Positions 26,090-33,978 of a stretch of DNA of 64,000 bases are shown piece by piece (position 1 is the stretch's first letter; each line of letters opens with the position of its first letter). The translations under genes were made by a program, and so were the position numbers. The notes under the pieces are model-generated. The model searched no databases, had not been told where the DNA came from, and saw only the letters and a program-made list of their open reading frames with translations. Location: assembly GCA_963665925.1 (NCBI GenBank), contig OY762511.1, positions 4,216,001 through 4,280,000 of the forward strand. Direction: 5' to 3'. The stretch is from G963665925 sp963665925 (GTDB lineage Bacteria > Bacillota > Clostridia > Peptostreptococcales > Acidaminobacteraceae).

Positions 26090-26298
26090 TAGTCAATTTT
26101 CTCATAGTCCTTATCGTTTTTCTTTTTACCGCCGCAGCAGCTCGAACCGCCCTGCCCTCTACTATGATGCGATTCATGACTATTGTGAGACCTGTGTGAA
26201 CCATGTGAACCGCCACCGCAGCATCCGCCGCCTCGCATCATTCGCATTGCCATATAGCCAAATGCAACAAAGAATAGTATTCTTAGTAAAATATCCAT
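26089..26298 (-). CDS. Small membrane-anchored Gly/His/Cys-rich protein
   Basis: A 69-residue protein starting at ATG 26298 after a GGAGG site; the longer frame upstream is not supported. One N-terminal helix (LLRILFFVAFGYMAMRMM) is followed by GGGCCGGG, an SHGSHRSHNSHESHHS stretch and SSCCGGKKK. Two Cys-Cys pairs and seven or more His make metal binding very likely. It sits between the sigma-54 activator and copA. I know no named family. Confidence 0.7.
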   Translation of the reverse strand: MDILLRILFFVAFGYMAMRMMRGGGCCGGGSHGSHRSHNSHESHHSRGQGGSSCCGGKKKNDKDYEKID

Positions 26299-26392
26299 TT
26301 TAGAACCTCCATTTATTCTGTAGCTCAAGTTGTGTTTTGTATGCAAATAATATAAGCATATATCGTGCCAATTTTTATGATGGCGAAAAAGA

Positions 26393-26424
26393 TACAAAAA
26401 AAAAGGACCAGAAAGTCCTTTGAT
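26393..26424 (-). terminator. Terminator downstream of the sigma-54 activator gene
   Basis: Minus strand: AAAGGAC-TTTCTG-GTCCTTT followed by a run of T. It separates the two-component genes from the small metal-binding gene. Confidence 0.8.
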
Positions 26425-26484
26425 AATCATTCTTGGAGTAGAGCTAAACAACTCTGATTGTTCGTGATAAATGCTTCATTTCAA

Positions 26485-27834
26485 CTATTTGATATTAAAC
26501 TTATCTAGCCGATACAACAAGGTATGTCTTGATATCCCAAGAAGTTTTGCAGCTTGTGTCTGGTTGTTGCCCGTTCTTTCCATAGCCTGCTCAATAAGGT
26601 CCTTTTCAACTTCATCCAAGTTAATGCCAGACTCCGGCAAATAGAAGGGATTGGCCTGATCATCTTTGATTCGAATTTCCTTTGGTAGGTTCTCCAATGT
26701 GACAAGACCAGTCCGTGAAAGAATGACCATCCTCTCGACTAAGTTCTCAAGCTCGCGTATATTCCCCTTCCAGCTGTAATTAACCAGGTACTCCATTGCC
26801 TTATCGTCAATGACCAAAGCTTCTCGCTTCATCTTCATTGCAAACTTGCTCATAAAATGTGAAAGTAGCAGGGGAATATCATCCTTTCGATCCCTCAATG
26901 CAGGAATTTCTATAGGTATAACATTCAGTCTGTAGAATAAATCCTCTCGAAACAATCCTTCTTCCACCATTTCCGAAAGGTTTCTGTTTGTCGCCGCAAT
27001 GATTCTCACATCCGAAGTTAGGGTTTCAGTTCCGCCGACTCTTTCAAACTCCTTCTGCTGGAGTACTCTCAGAAGCTTCACTTGAATGGACAAGGGAATT
27101 TCACCGATCTCATCTAGAAAGATTGTACCACCATCTGCTCTTTCAAATCGTCCCGGCTTTCTTGTAACTGCACCAGTAAAAGCCCCTTTTTCATGACCAA
27201 ACAGCTCACTTTCCAACAGTGTTTCCGTTAGTGCGCCACAGTTCACTTTCACAAAAGGTTTGTCAGAGCGTGCGCTGGACTTGTATATGAAATCAGCTAT
27301 GACCTCCTTGCCCGTGCCGCTTTCTCCTGTAATTAACACAGTTGCATCACTCGTCGCAACTTGTTCTGCCACTTCAAGTAAGTCTTTCATCTCTTGACTG
27401 CTTCCAATAATTGTGTCTTTTAAGTTTTTATTAAGCTCATCCTTTAGAAAGTGAATCTCCTTTGTCATTTCACCAAACTGGAGGGCTTTTTTTACAGTAA
27501 TTTTCATTTCCTCTAACTCAAAGGGTTTTGACAAGTAATCTGTAGCGCCCAGTTTAATGGCCTGAATTGCAGTATCAAGAGTACCATGCGCGGTCATCAT
27601 AATGACAGGCACATCATTTCCAGCGCTCCGAATGGCACTCAATACAGATATACCATCCATTCCAGGAAGCTTTATGTCAAGAAGTACTAAATCCGGATTA
27701 TGCGATTCAATCGCTTCCAAGGCTTGATCTCCTCTTAACACAGACTCAATTTGATACCCATCTTGCTTAAGTGCATTCGTCAGTGCCCAAACCATATTCT
27801 TTTCATCTTCAATAATTAAAACCTTAAACTTCAT
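26485..27834 (-). CDS. NtrC-family sigma-54-dependent response regulator
   Basis: 449 residues with three domains. The receiver (~1-120) has phospho-Asp in LVLLDIKLPGMDG. The AAA+ domain (~140-370) has Walker A GESGTGKE, the sigma-54 contact loop GAFTGA and Walker B GGTIFLDEIGE. The C-terminal Fis-type helix-turn-helix contains NQTQAAKLLGISRHTLLYRL. It should activate sigma-54 promoters when phosphorylated by the kinase just upstream, whose stop it overlaps. The many -24/-12 sites within 12 kb make it the likely activator of this island. ATG 27834 fits the overlap; the GTG further up is less likely. Confidence 0.95.
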   Translation of the reverse strand: MKFKVLIIEDEKNMVWALTNALKQDGYQIESVLRGDQALEAIESHNPDLVLLDIKLPGMDGISVLSAIRSAGNDVPVIMMTAHGTLDTAIQAIKLGATDYLSKPFELEEMKITVKKALQFGEMTKEIHFLKDELNKNLKDTIIGSSQEMKDLLEVAEQVATSDATVLITGESGTGKEVIADFIYKSSARSDKPFVKVNCGALTETLLESELFGHEKGAFTGAVTRKPGRFERADGGTIFLDEIGEIPLSIQVKLLRVLQQKEFERVGGTETLTSDVRIIAATNRNLSEMVEEGLFREDLFYRLNVIPIEIPALRDRKDDIPLLLSHFMSKFAMKMKREALVIDDKAMEYLVNYSWKGNIRELENLVERMVILSRTGLVTLENLPKEIRIKDDQANPFYLPESGINLDEVEKDLIEQAMERTGNNQTQAAKLLGISRHTLLYRLDKFNIK

Positions 27835-29233
27835 ATCCTGCCTCACTATCTACTGGCAACTCAATTAGAAATTCTGTACCTTCTCCAATGTTACTACTTA
27901 CCTGAATAGACCCATCATGATCCTTTATAATCTTATGCGTAATGGAAAGACCAAGCCCTGTTCCTGTGTCCTTGGTTGTATAGAAAGGATTGAATATGCT
28001 GTCAATTCGTTCTGATGGAATTCCTGAACCATTGTCAGAAACACAGATTACAACCCTATTATCTTTCAGTCTTCCTTCAATCATGACCCTACCGCCTGAT
28101 GTCATTGCATCTACCGCATTCATTATCAGATTTAAAAACACCTGTTTCATTTTGTCTACATCCACAATACAAAAAAGTGCTTCATCAATATCGGTTTCAA
28201 CCTGGACCATGTTGTTCTCGGCAAACTTTTGCGTAAGTTTTATAACATCTTTAATGAGTTCAGATAAGTTATATCTAATCAACTCCCCTTTTTCAATTTT
28301 TGAAAAATCTAGGATTTCCTTGATAACGCCATTGGCCCGATCCACTTCGCTTATTATGATTTCAAGACCTTCCATATCCATTTCATCAAACTTACCAGAA
28401 GACTTAATTGTCTGGGCTATCGTCTTAACAATACCGAGTGGATTTCTTATTTCATGGGCAACCCCAGATGCCATAACCCCTATGGCTGATAGTTTATCTG
28501 CCCTACGAACTTCTTCTTCTAGCTTATACACTTCGGTAATGTCCTCAAGCGATATAACTGTCCCCATAATAGCGCTGCTCTCATTTTTAAGTGGAAACAT
28601 TTTGACATGATAGACAACGGGATTGCCCCCATCATTCAATTTTACTATTTCATCGAATTGATGTGTCTTGCCCTTAACTACTCGGTCAAGCGCTTCATGA
28701 ATCTCATCGAATACACCTCTTTTAAAGTCTATGAAATGATTGTCCAAGTCTAAGTCATTATATGTTGTTTTTGCAGCATTATTGATAATCTTTATAACAT
28801 TATTGTTATCCAGTGCAATCAGGGGATAAGACATGCTGTTTAATATATTCTCATTCAATAATTCAATTTCAGTGATTCTCTCCAGTTGTTCAGAGAGCAA
28901 AAGGTTATTCCTGTATAGCTGCTCTACAAGATAACCTGCTATAGAGCCAATGAACAGGAACATTATGATTTCAAGTAGCTGGTTTATGAATCCAATATCC
29001 TCAACACCCCATACGAAAAGCACATGTGGCAAATACAGAAGTGAGATGATGCCACCTACGATGATCCCACCACGAAATCTGAACTTGAATGCGCCGAGAA
29101 TGATTGGAATATAATAAAGTCTTCTATAAAAGTCATGAATGGCCCATCTCTGATTTATCGTTAAATAATGCAATGATGTTACAATGAAAATGAGTCCTGC
29201 CAACACGACTATATCTCTTCTACGATTGTCCAT
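27824..29233 (-). CDS. Membrane sensor histidine kinase partner of the NtrC-type regulator
   Basis: 469 residues. Four or so helices in the first ~120 residues form a membrane sensor with only short loops. A PAS domain (~140-240) follows, then the phospho-His in GVAHEIRNPLGIVKTIAQT and an ATPase domain with N box, DNGSGIPSERI and GTGLGLSITHKI. The type is similar to ZraS/AtoS kinases. ATG 29233 follows AAGGAG; the upstream in-frame start lacks one. It overlaps the regulator by 11 bases. The signal is not known; the copper and thiol context suggests a metal or redox cue. Confidence 0.93.
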   Translation of the reverse strand: MDNRRRDIVVLAGLIFIVTSLHYLTINQRWAIHDFYRRLYYIPIILGAFKFRFRGGIIVGGIISLLYLPHVLFVWGVEDIGFINQLLEIIMFLFIGSIAGYLVEQLYRNNLLLSEQLERITEIELLNENILNSMSYPLIALDNNNVIKIINNAAKTTYNDLDLDNHFIDFKRGVFDEIHEALDRVVKGKTHQFDEIVKLNDGGNPVVYHVKMFPLKNESSAIMGTVISLEDITEVYKLEEEVRRADKLSAIGVMASGVAHEIRNPLGIVKTIAQTIKSSGKFDEMDMEGLEIIISEVDRANGVIKEILDFSKIEKGELIRYNLSELIKDVIKLTQKFAENNMVQVETDIDEALFCIVDVDKMKQVFLNLIMNAVDAMTSGGRVMIEGRLKDNRVVICVSDNGSGIPSERIDSIFNPFYTTKDTGTGLGLSITHKIIKDHDGSIQVSSNIGEGTEFLIELPVDSEAGYEV

Positions 29234-29268
29234 GGTGATTCTCCTTGAAATAAAGGTCACTGTGTCAT

Positions 29269-29289
29269 ATCACACACGTCTTGTGTGAT
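29269..29289. promoter_or_regulatory. Perfect dyad upstream of the histidine kinase gene
   Basis: ATCACACA-CGTCT-TGTGTGAT has 8-bp perfect arms between the methyltransferase stop and the kinase start. There is no T-run, so it is more likely a protein site than a terminator. Confidence 0.4.
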
Positions 29290-29298
29290 TTCATACAT

Positions 29299-29916
29299 TT
29301 AATCATTAACTACGGTGATGAATTTAATGATGTCACTCGCTCTATCTTCTACAGAGATATTCTTAAATCCTGCTTTTTCAATGTTTGCAACTGTATTTCT
29401 ATTGATATTTGCACCAATTATTCTTACGACAATTGGATTAAGTACATCCATTAATAATCCAAGTAGAACTTTTTTACTTCTTACATGTTCAAGCATTACC
29501 AATCTGCCACCAGGTTTTAAGACGCGTTTGATTTCCATAAGCCCCGCTATAGGGTCAGGTACGGAACAGAATACATATGTTGTGGAAACATAGTCGAAGG
29601 TATTGTCTTCAAAGTCAAGCATTTGAACATCCATTTTTTTTAGCTTGGGGTGAGTGTCTACATCACGCGCCTTGCGCTTTGCCCTTTCGAGCATTTTTTC
29701 ACTGAAGTCTATAGCTGTCATATCTATATTTTCAGGGTAGTATTTTAGGTTTTTTCCCGTCCCAACACCAACTTCTAGGGTTCTTCCCACTGCACCACTT
29801 AGAATTTCCTTTCTCCAGGTTTCAGGCGTCATCATCTCCATAGGTTTGTCCATAAAGTCATATATCTTTGAAATCCTATTGTATCTTTTTCTTATTGATT
29901 CAGTTTGCTTTTTCAT
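29299..29916 (-). CDS. Class I SAM-dependent methyltransferase
   Basis: 205 residues with a Rossmann fold. Motif I is LEVGVGTGKNLKYYP, motif II lies in MTAIDFSEKMLERA, and later segments are FDYVSTTYVFCSVPDP and EIKRVLKPGGRLVMLEHV. The type is like UbiE or phospholipid N-methyltransferases (methyltransf_11), so the substrate stays open. ATG 29916 fits a GAGGAG site, and ATG 29931 lies inside that site. A sigma-54 promoter sits 32 bases upstream, divergent from the CC-motif gene. It may be co-transcribed with the two-component genes downstream. Confidence 0.85.
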   Translation of the reverse strand: MKKQTESIRKRYNRISKIYDFMDKPMEMMTPETWRKEILSGAVGRTLEVGVGTGKNLKYYPENIDMTAIDFSEKMLERAKRKARDVDTHPKLKKMDVQMLDFEDNTFDYVSTTYVFCSVPDPIAGLMEIKRVLKPGGRLVMLEHVRSKKVLLGLLMDVLNPIVVRIIGANINRNTVANIEKAGFKNISVEDRASDIIKFITVVND

Positions 29917-29947
29917 AGCTGGTCTCCTCATATATATTTATACTCTA

Positions 29948-29967
29948 ATAATGCATAAATCATGCCA
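29948..29967 (-). promoter_or_regulatory. Sigma-54 promoter for the methyltransferase gene
   Basis: Minus strand TGGCATGATTTATGCATTAT has GG and GC with ten bases between. It is the left arm of a second perfect 20-bp inverted repeat (10-bp spacer). Confidence 0.8.
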
Positions 29968-29977
29968 TCAACTTTTT

Positions 29978-29997
29978 TGGCATGATTTATGCATTAT
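29978..29997 (+). promoter_or_regulatory. Sigma-54 promoter for the CC-motif protein gene
   Basis: Plus strand TGGCATGATTTATGCATTAT is the mirror arm of the site at 29948-29967. The start codon at 30019 lies 27 bases after the -12 element. Confidence 0.8.
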
Positions 29998-30018
29998 ATA
30001 TTTGCAGGAGGTGTCGTT

Positions 30019-30327
30019 ATGAACGCAAATTACAAAATTAAAATTGATGATCAAGTCATCGCATATTTAGAAAAAAAGAATAAAGAAATCATTACACTGA
30101 CTGTTAACAAGAGTGGTGGTGGATGCTGTCCAACAATCGAAGTCTGCGATGTTAATATTGGAGCACCAGAGAATGATTCATTCTATAACAAATATCCGGT
30201 AGGTGGTGTCACAGTCTTCGTTAGTAAAACTGCACGCATCACAGCACCGGTTCTCAAATTTAGTCTCAAGAAGACATTTTTCATTTCAAGCATTGTTCCC
30301 ACCGGACTAAGTCTGAAGGGGCATTAA
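30019..30327 (+). CDS. Small CC-motif protein (CC/Se-motif family candidate)
   Basis: A 102-residue soluble protein, ATG 30019 after GGAGGTG. The central SGGGCCPTIEVCD contains adjacent Cys residues. Related proteins in anaerobes have a Cys or selenocysteine at this place, which would give the CC/Se-motif (seleno)protein family; I recall the family by its motif and cannot run a search. The rest is a beta-rich domain ending with a Lys/Phe-rich segment. Sigma-54 control and location beside the methyltransferase and kinase point to a redox or metal role. Confidence 0.65.
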   Translation: MNANYKIKIDDQVIAYLEKKNKEIITLTVNKSGGGCCPTIEVCDVNIGAPENDSFYNKYPVGGVTVFVSKTARITAPVLKFSLKKTFFISSIVPTGLSLKGH

Positions 30328-30345
30328 CATATAATTTTTCCTAGA

Positions 30346-30396
30346 TGCTAAGAGTTCCTTGCCCCTTCAAGCGACTCTTAGCAGTCTTCTTTTTTG
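30346..30396 (+). terminator. Terminator of the CC-motif protein gene
   Basis: GCTAAGAGT pairs with ACTCTTAGC across a ~20-base loop, followed by CTTCTTTTTT. Confidence 0.75.
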
Positions 30397-30422
30397 CAAC
30401 GCCCAATTTTCTATGATTACTA

Positions 30423-32334
30423 ATCGAGTAGGAGGTAGCTGATTAGTTCAGCTACCGTCCTCTCACACCACCGCACGTACCGTTCGGTATACGGCGGTTC
30501 ACTAGACAGCATATTTCTTGTACAGCGAAGATAAACTTACAAACCCACGTTTAGTAAGTCTTTTGTTAGTAATGGAGCATTGTAAAACAGGGCTATTGGA
30601 GATTCTCCAGTAGCCTTTTCTGGTATTTGCAAACTCCCAAGCTTTATACTCTGGGATTCCCAGTTTTATCAGACTTCTACAACGTGTTCGGACTTTCTTC
30701 CATGTCTTCCAGATGCATGCCCTAAGCCGTCTTCGAATCCAACTATCCATTTCAGCTAACTGCTTCTTCATCTTTGCCATCTTGAAGTAGTTTATCCATC
30801 CCCTCGTGACTTCAAGCAGACGATGTGCTCGCTGTTCGAAGTTCATACTAACATTGCGGTTTGTGATTTGCCGAATCTTCGCTTTTAGCTTCTGTACACT
30901 TCTGGGGTGTATTCGAAAGTCCACGCCATTCTTAGCATAGTAGAAGCTGTATCCAAGGAACTTTCTTCGTGTTGGACTTGCTACAGCACTTTTCTTTTCA
31001 TTCACTTTCAAATGCAGTTCGCATTCAAGAAATCTCTTAATAGATGCCATAACTCTTTGTCCTACTCGCCTGCTCTTAACATAAATATTACAGTCATCAG
31101 CATACCGGCAGAATTTACGCCCTCTTTGATTTAGCTCTTTATCCAGCTCATTTAACATGATGTTTGACAGTAGCGGACTAAGAGGTCCGCCTTGTGGAGC
31201 GCCCTCCTTTGTTCGTACTTTTACACCATTTTCCATCACACCTGCACTTAGGTATGCTCTTATCAGTTTCAGCACACGCTTGTCAGCTATTTCAAGAGAA
31301 ATGAGATGCATCAGCTTGTCATGATTAACCCTGTCAAAGAATTTCTCAAGGTCTATGTCACACACATATCTGTTACCTTCATCAATGTAGCTCTTTGCCT
31401 GTTTCAGCGCCATATGCGCGCTTTTTCCAGGGCGAAATCCGTAGCTGTTTGATGAGAATTTTTCCTCATAGGTTTCGGACAACACCCCACTTATGGCTTG
31501 TTGAATCACTCGGTCTACTACTGTGGGTATCCCCAGCCTTCTTTTGCCACCATCTGGTTTCGGGATATTTACCCGTCTTACTGGATTAGGTTTGTATTTT
31601 TCTTCTAGTATTGTCTCCACAATTTCTCGGCCATGGTCTATCAGGTAGGGTCGAAGTGCATCAACTTGCATCCCGTCTATTCCATGACTTCCTTTGTTCT
31701 TAACAACGCGCTTGACCGCTTTATTCATATTTTCTTTATGAACGATGCGTTCAAGCAGGTTTTCTGTACCGCGTTTCTGCTTGGTTTTCTCGTATGGTGA
31801 TGCCATATCACAACTCGGCGCTCCTAATACCCTTTCGGTTTCCAACCTTATCTCTTTCAGGTAGCCTTCATTTGAAGTTTTCTGCTTTCTTTGCTGTCGA
31901 TTTGAATCACTCATTGATAATCACCTATCTAATGTTCAATCCTTCGTCAAAAGTTCATGACCCTCTGACTACTATGACCTCTGCTGACTTCTCAAGGTTC
32001 AGCCATACATCACTGTATGGGTTGTCCACTAATTCTATACTCCTTTGGGACCTACCCTTGAGATCTCCCCGGGTAAGAACGCACTCTTTCATGCCATGTA
32101 GTCGCCACATTTACTTCCCCAGTTTCGGGTAGTTATTGGACTTTGGTTTGTTTGGCAACCTCATCCACTTGGTTAAGCCTCTAATGTGGTTCGTGTACCT
32201 CGGCTCGACACTTTGCCTCCAGCTGCCTTCAGATTCCACCTCACGATGGACATCCTTGCTCTTGGCTAACGGTTGGCACTACCAGCCCCCGTATCGGACT
32301 TTCATCGACTAGAGTGCGCCCATGCCAGGCACAC
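30423..32334 (-). mobile_element. Group II intron, IIC-like, about 1.9 kb
   Basis: Minus strand: the 5' end begins GTGTGCCTGGCATGGGCGCA, a typical group II start. The 3' part has a domain V-like hairpin region (about 30445-30500) and a domain VI hairpin GGTAGCTGA-ACTA-ATCAGCTACC near 30431-30454, ending CTACTCGAT. The maturase ORF lies in domain IV. The base just before the intron is the T-tract of a terminator hairpin, the preferred target of group IIC introns. Exact boundary bases are my reading and could be off by a few. Confidence 0.85.
30502..31914 (-). CDS. ltrA: Group II intron reverse transcriptase/maturase
   Basis: 470 residues. Reverse transcriptase motifs: RRLGIPTVVDRVIQQAI, SNSYGFRPGKSAHMAL, GAPQGGPLSPLLSNIMLNEL and the catalytic FCRYADDCNIYV. 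The maturase (X) domain follows near 330-420 (RVHRLLEV..GWINYFKMA type segment). No HNH endonuclease follows, as expected for class C. The frame is intact, so the intron may still splice and move. The ORF begins within domain IV at ATG 31914. Confidence 0.93.
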   Translation of the reverse strand: MSDSNRQQRKQKTSNEGYLKEIRLETERVLGAPSCDMASPYEKTKQKRGTENLLERIVHKENMNKAVKRVVKNKGSHGIDGMQVDALRPYLIDHGREIVETILEEKYKPNPVRRVNIPKPDGGKRRLGIPTVVDRVIQQAISGVLSETYEEKFSSNSYGFRPGKSAHMALKQAKSYIDEGNRYVCDIDLEKFFDRVNHDKLMHLISLEIADKRVLKLIRAYLSAGVMENGVKVRTKEGAPQGGPLSPLLSNIMLNELDKELNQRGRKFCRYADDCNIYVKSRRVGQRVMASIKRFLECELHLKVNEKKSAVASPTRRKFLGYSFYYAKNGVDFRIHPRSVQKLKAKIRQITNRNVSMNFEQRAHRLLEVTRGWINYFKMAKMKKQLAEMDSWIRRRLRACIWKTWKKVRTRCRSLIKLGIPEYKAWEFANTRKGYWRISNSPVLQCSITNKRLTKRGFVSLSSLYKKYAV

Positions 32335-32372
32335 CAAAAAAATAAGCGTGAAGCCGGAAAGGGCTTCACGCT
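32335..32372 (-). terminator. Terminator that served as the intron insertion site
   Basis: Minus strand: AGCGTGAAGCC and GGCTTCACGCT form a perfect 11-bp stem, followed by TTATTTTTTT and directly by the intron. The gene it once served is no longer intact (see the remnant at 32539-32690). Confidence 0.85.
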
Positions 32373-32538
32373 GAACAATTATACGCGTCAATTAACACCG
32401 AAATAAATTATACAAAAGTCTATTTAATTTGCAATACCTAATTGACCCTCTAACGGTTTAACAACTTGAATACTGCTTTATATAATTCAGTTTATAGAAT
32501 CACTTGATGTGAAGATGCTCTTTTTAAACTTATATTCA

Positions 32539-32690
32539 CTAATTCGCATTTCCATAACAATATTTTTCTTTCTTCTCTAGAATAACTTTTATAAAGATTG
32601 ATGCTGCAGAAAAAAACAATCCTATGGCTAAAATTTCAAACTTAATTCGGTATCCTTCTATTCCTAAAACAGATTCTATACCCCTCAGTA
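32539..32690 (-). pseudogene. Remnant of a small membrane protein gene, frameshifted
   Basis: Two overlapping minus-strand frames give a plausible protein end: YRIKFEILAIGLFF in one frame continues as SAASIFIKVILEKKEKYC in another, ending at TAG 32539. One indel in the T-run between them would explain it. The 5' part is replaced by the direct repeat at 32693. No family recognised. Low confidence. Confidence 0.3.
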
Positions 32691-32692
32691 CA

Positions 32693-32880
32693 CTGCAAAT
32701 CGCATCCGAATAAACCTTCTAGAGATTAATTCAATTTCAAATTTGATATGAGCTTTTCTTTCGTATATGGATTGTTTCCGATTTCTAAAGAACGCGCTGA
32801 TATACTATGCTAAAAATCCAAATTTGTAGACGCTATTTCTTATTATTAGTTAATGGGGTTACCACTTGATTATGACAGGA
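32693..32880 (-). repeat. Direct repeat A, left copy (~190 bp)
   Basis: It runs parallel to 33976-34170 with roughly one difference in ten bases by eye, from CTGCAAATCGCATCC to TTGATTATGACAGGA. Read on the minus strand both copies carry a decayed coding-like frame (SIYERTAHIKFEIELISRRF in the right copy), with a stop in the left copy. The two copies flank the toxin-antitoxin/peptide module. Confidence 0.7.
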
Positions 32881-32998
32881 CATACCCTAAACCAAGTATA
32901 AGAAATGCCACTTCGTAAACAAAGGGGCATTTTGGGAACTGCTGTGTTATGAGTTTAATTTTCCGTTTTCATGCAACTGATTTTTATTCATATCAACT

Positions 32999-33338
32999 TA
33001 ATTGTTTAGAAGTTCCATTAATCGTATTTTAACTTCCATGACCTTTGTGGAATCTACTGTTCCATATTTTTAACGATAATCCCCTTCGATAGAGTATAAA
33101 TTTTATCTGGTCTTATACATGATATCTTAGGCAATTGCCCTTCAATCATATTCTCGCTATCAAGTACAACTTCCGTTTTTAAACCTCGAATATTTGATGT
33201 TACTGCTGCTACAATTAAATCTTCCATTCGTTTATTATATTCATTATTTGATAAAACCAATACTGGCCTTTTCTTTTTTGAAGTCAAATCTGAAAATGGG
33301 ACAGGAATTAATAAAATATCACCTTGTTTATAATCCAT
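32999..33338 (-). pseudogene. PemK/MazF-like toxin gene, broken by a 1-base deletion
   Basis: ATG 33338 starts a frame (MDYKQGDILLIPVPFSDLTS) that passes the position where the 5-kb copy has its stop. It then shifts at a run of five A (plus 33067-33071, where the other copy has six) and stops at 33054. About 20 C-terminal residues of the fold are lost. The lesion is different from that in the other copy, so the two toxins were inactivated independently. Overlap of start and antitoxin stop is kept. Slippage at the A-run could restore some full-length product. Confidence 0.75.
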
Positions 33339-33525
33339 TCCACACCTCATCATCAATATCATTATCCCAGAATGACATACTTGATTGACTTGCTTCTTGT
33401 AAATCTGTATAGTCTTCTTTTGATTTTATTGCCCTTAGGTACTCTATAAAATCTATCACTTCTGGCAATTCAATTTCAGACATTTCATCTATCAGTTTAT
33501 GAACATACTCTTTTGCAGTATTCAT
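33328..33525 (-). CDS. Antitoxin partner of the second PemK-like toxin
   Basis: 65 residues, nearly identical to the antitoxin at 4921-5115 (differences in EYLRAIKSKED and DDEVWNGL). ATG 33525 follows AGAGG. The intact frame beside a damaged toxin suggests that the pair is decaying with the toxin lost first, or that the antitoxin alone is kept. Confidence 0.7.
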   Translation of the reverse strand: MNTAKEYVHKLIDEMSEIELPEVIDFIEYLRAIKSKEDYTDLQEASQSSMSFWDNDIDDEVWNGL

Positions 33526-33708
33526 TCTGTTCACCTCTCTTTATTCCATTATACTATATTTCAACTTTCGAGTCTCTATTACAATTTATCTAGGGTGATA
33601 TGACATATCTTTACCGCTGAATGAGGATGCCACTTCCGATTTTGTTTACCTTTGTCATCTCAACTCTTTAAAATCACCCGCATCGCAGGTGGTTTTCATT
33701 ATACAAAC

Positions 33709-33736
33709 AAAACCACACCCAATCATTTAGGTGTGG
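33709..33736 (-). terminator. Terminator of peptide cassette copy 3
   Basis: Minus strand: AACCACACC pairs with GGTGTGGTT and is followed by TTTG. The loop differs by one base from the other copies. Confidence 0.8.
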
Positions 33737-33816
33737 TCCAATTTAATCAAAATATTCATTTTTAGAGCGGCACTCAAACCCCTTAAATTTCAACAAATGG
33801 TCGCTATCTCATGTGC

Positions 33817-33918
33817 TTAGACTCTCGGACATCCCAGGGTCATCGCGGCCACGGTACGACTCAGTTCCTTCTTATTTTCATCAGTACTTTTTGTACTGTT
33901 CAGTTTGATATCTACCAT
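33817..33918 (-). CDS. 33-residue peptide gene, copy 3
   Basis: ATG 33918 after GTGGAGG, 33 codons, TAA 33817. The N-terminal 19 residues equal those of copy 2. The end reads TVAAMTLGCPRV, with Arg where copies 1 and 2 have Ser. Survival of the frame in all three copies, with the changes clustered in the tail, argues that the peptide is or was under selection. Function unknown. Confidence 0.7.
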   Translation of the reverse strand: MVDIKLNSTKSTDENKKELSRTVAAMTLGCPRV

Positions 33919-33949
33919 TTTTTCCTCCACGTTCTACTACTAATTAATA

Positions 33950-33978
33950 AATGTATCACGTGTTTGGTGATAATTCAA
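33950..33978 (-). promoter_or_regulatory. Promoter and dyad of peptide cassette copy 3
   Basis: TTGAAT, 17 bases, TACATT with the internal dyad TATCAC-N7-GTGATA, identical to copies 1 and 2. Confidence 0.6.

Noticed and set aside
5299..33978. A CRISPR-like or REP-type repeat array
   Set aside because: The three repeats are 280 bp long, far apart, and each carries one transcription unit. No spaced short repeats exist in the window.
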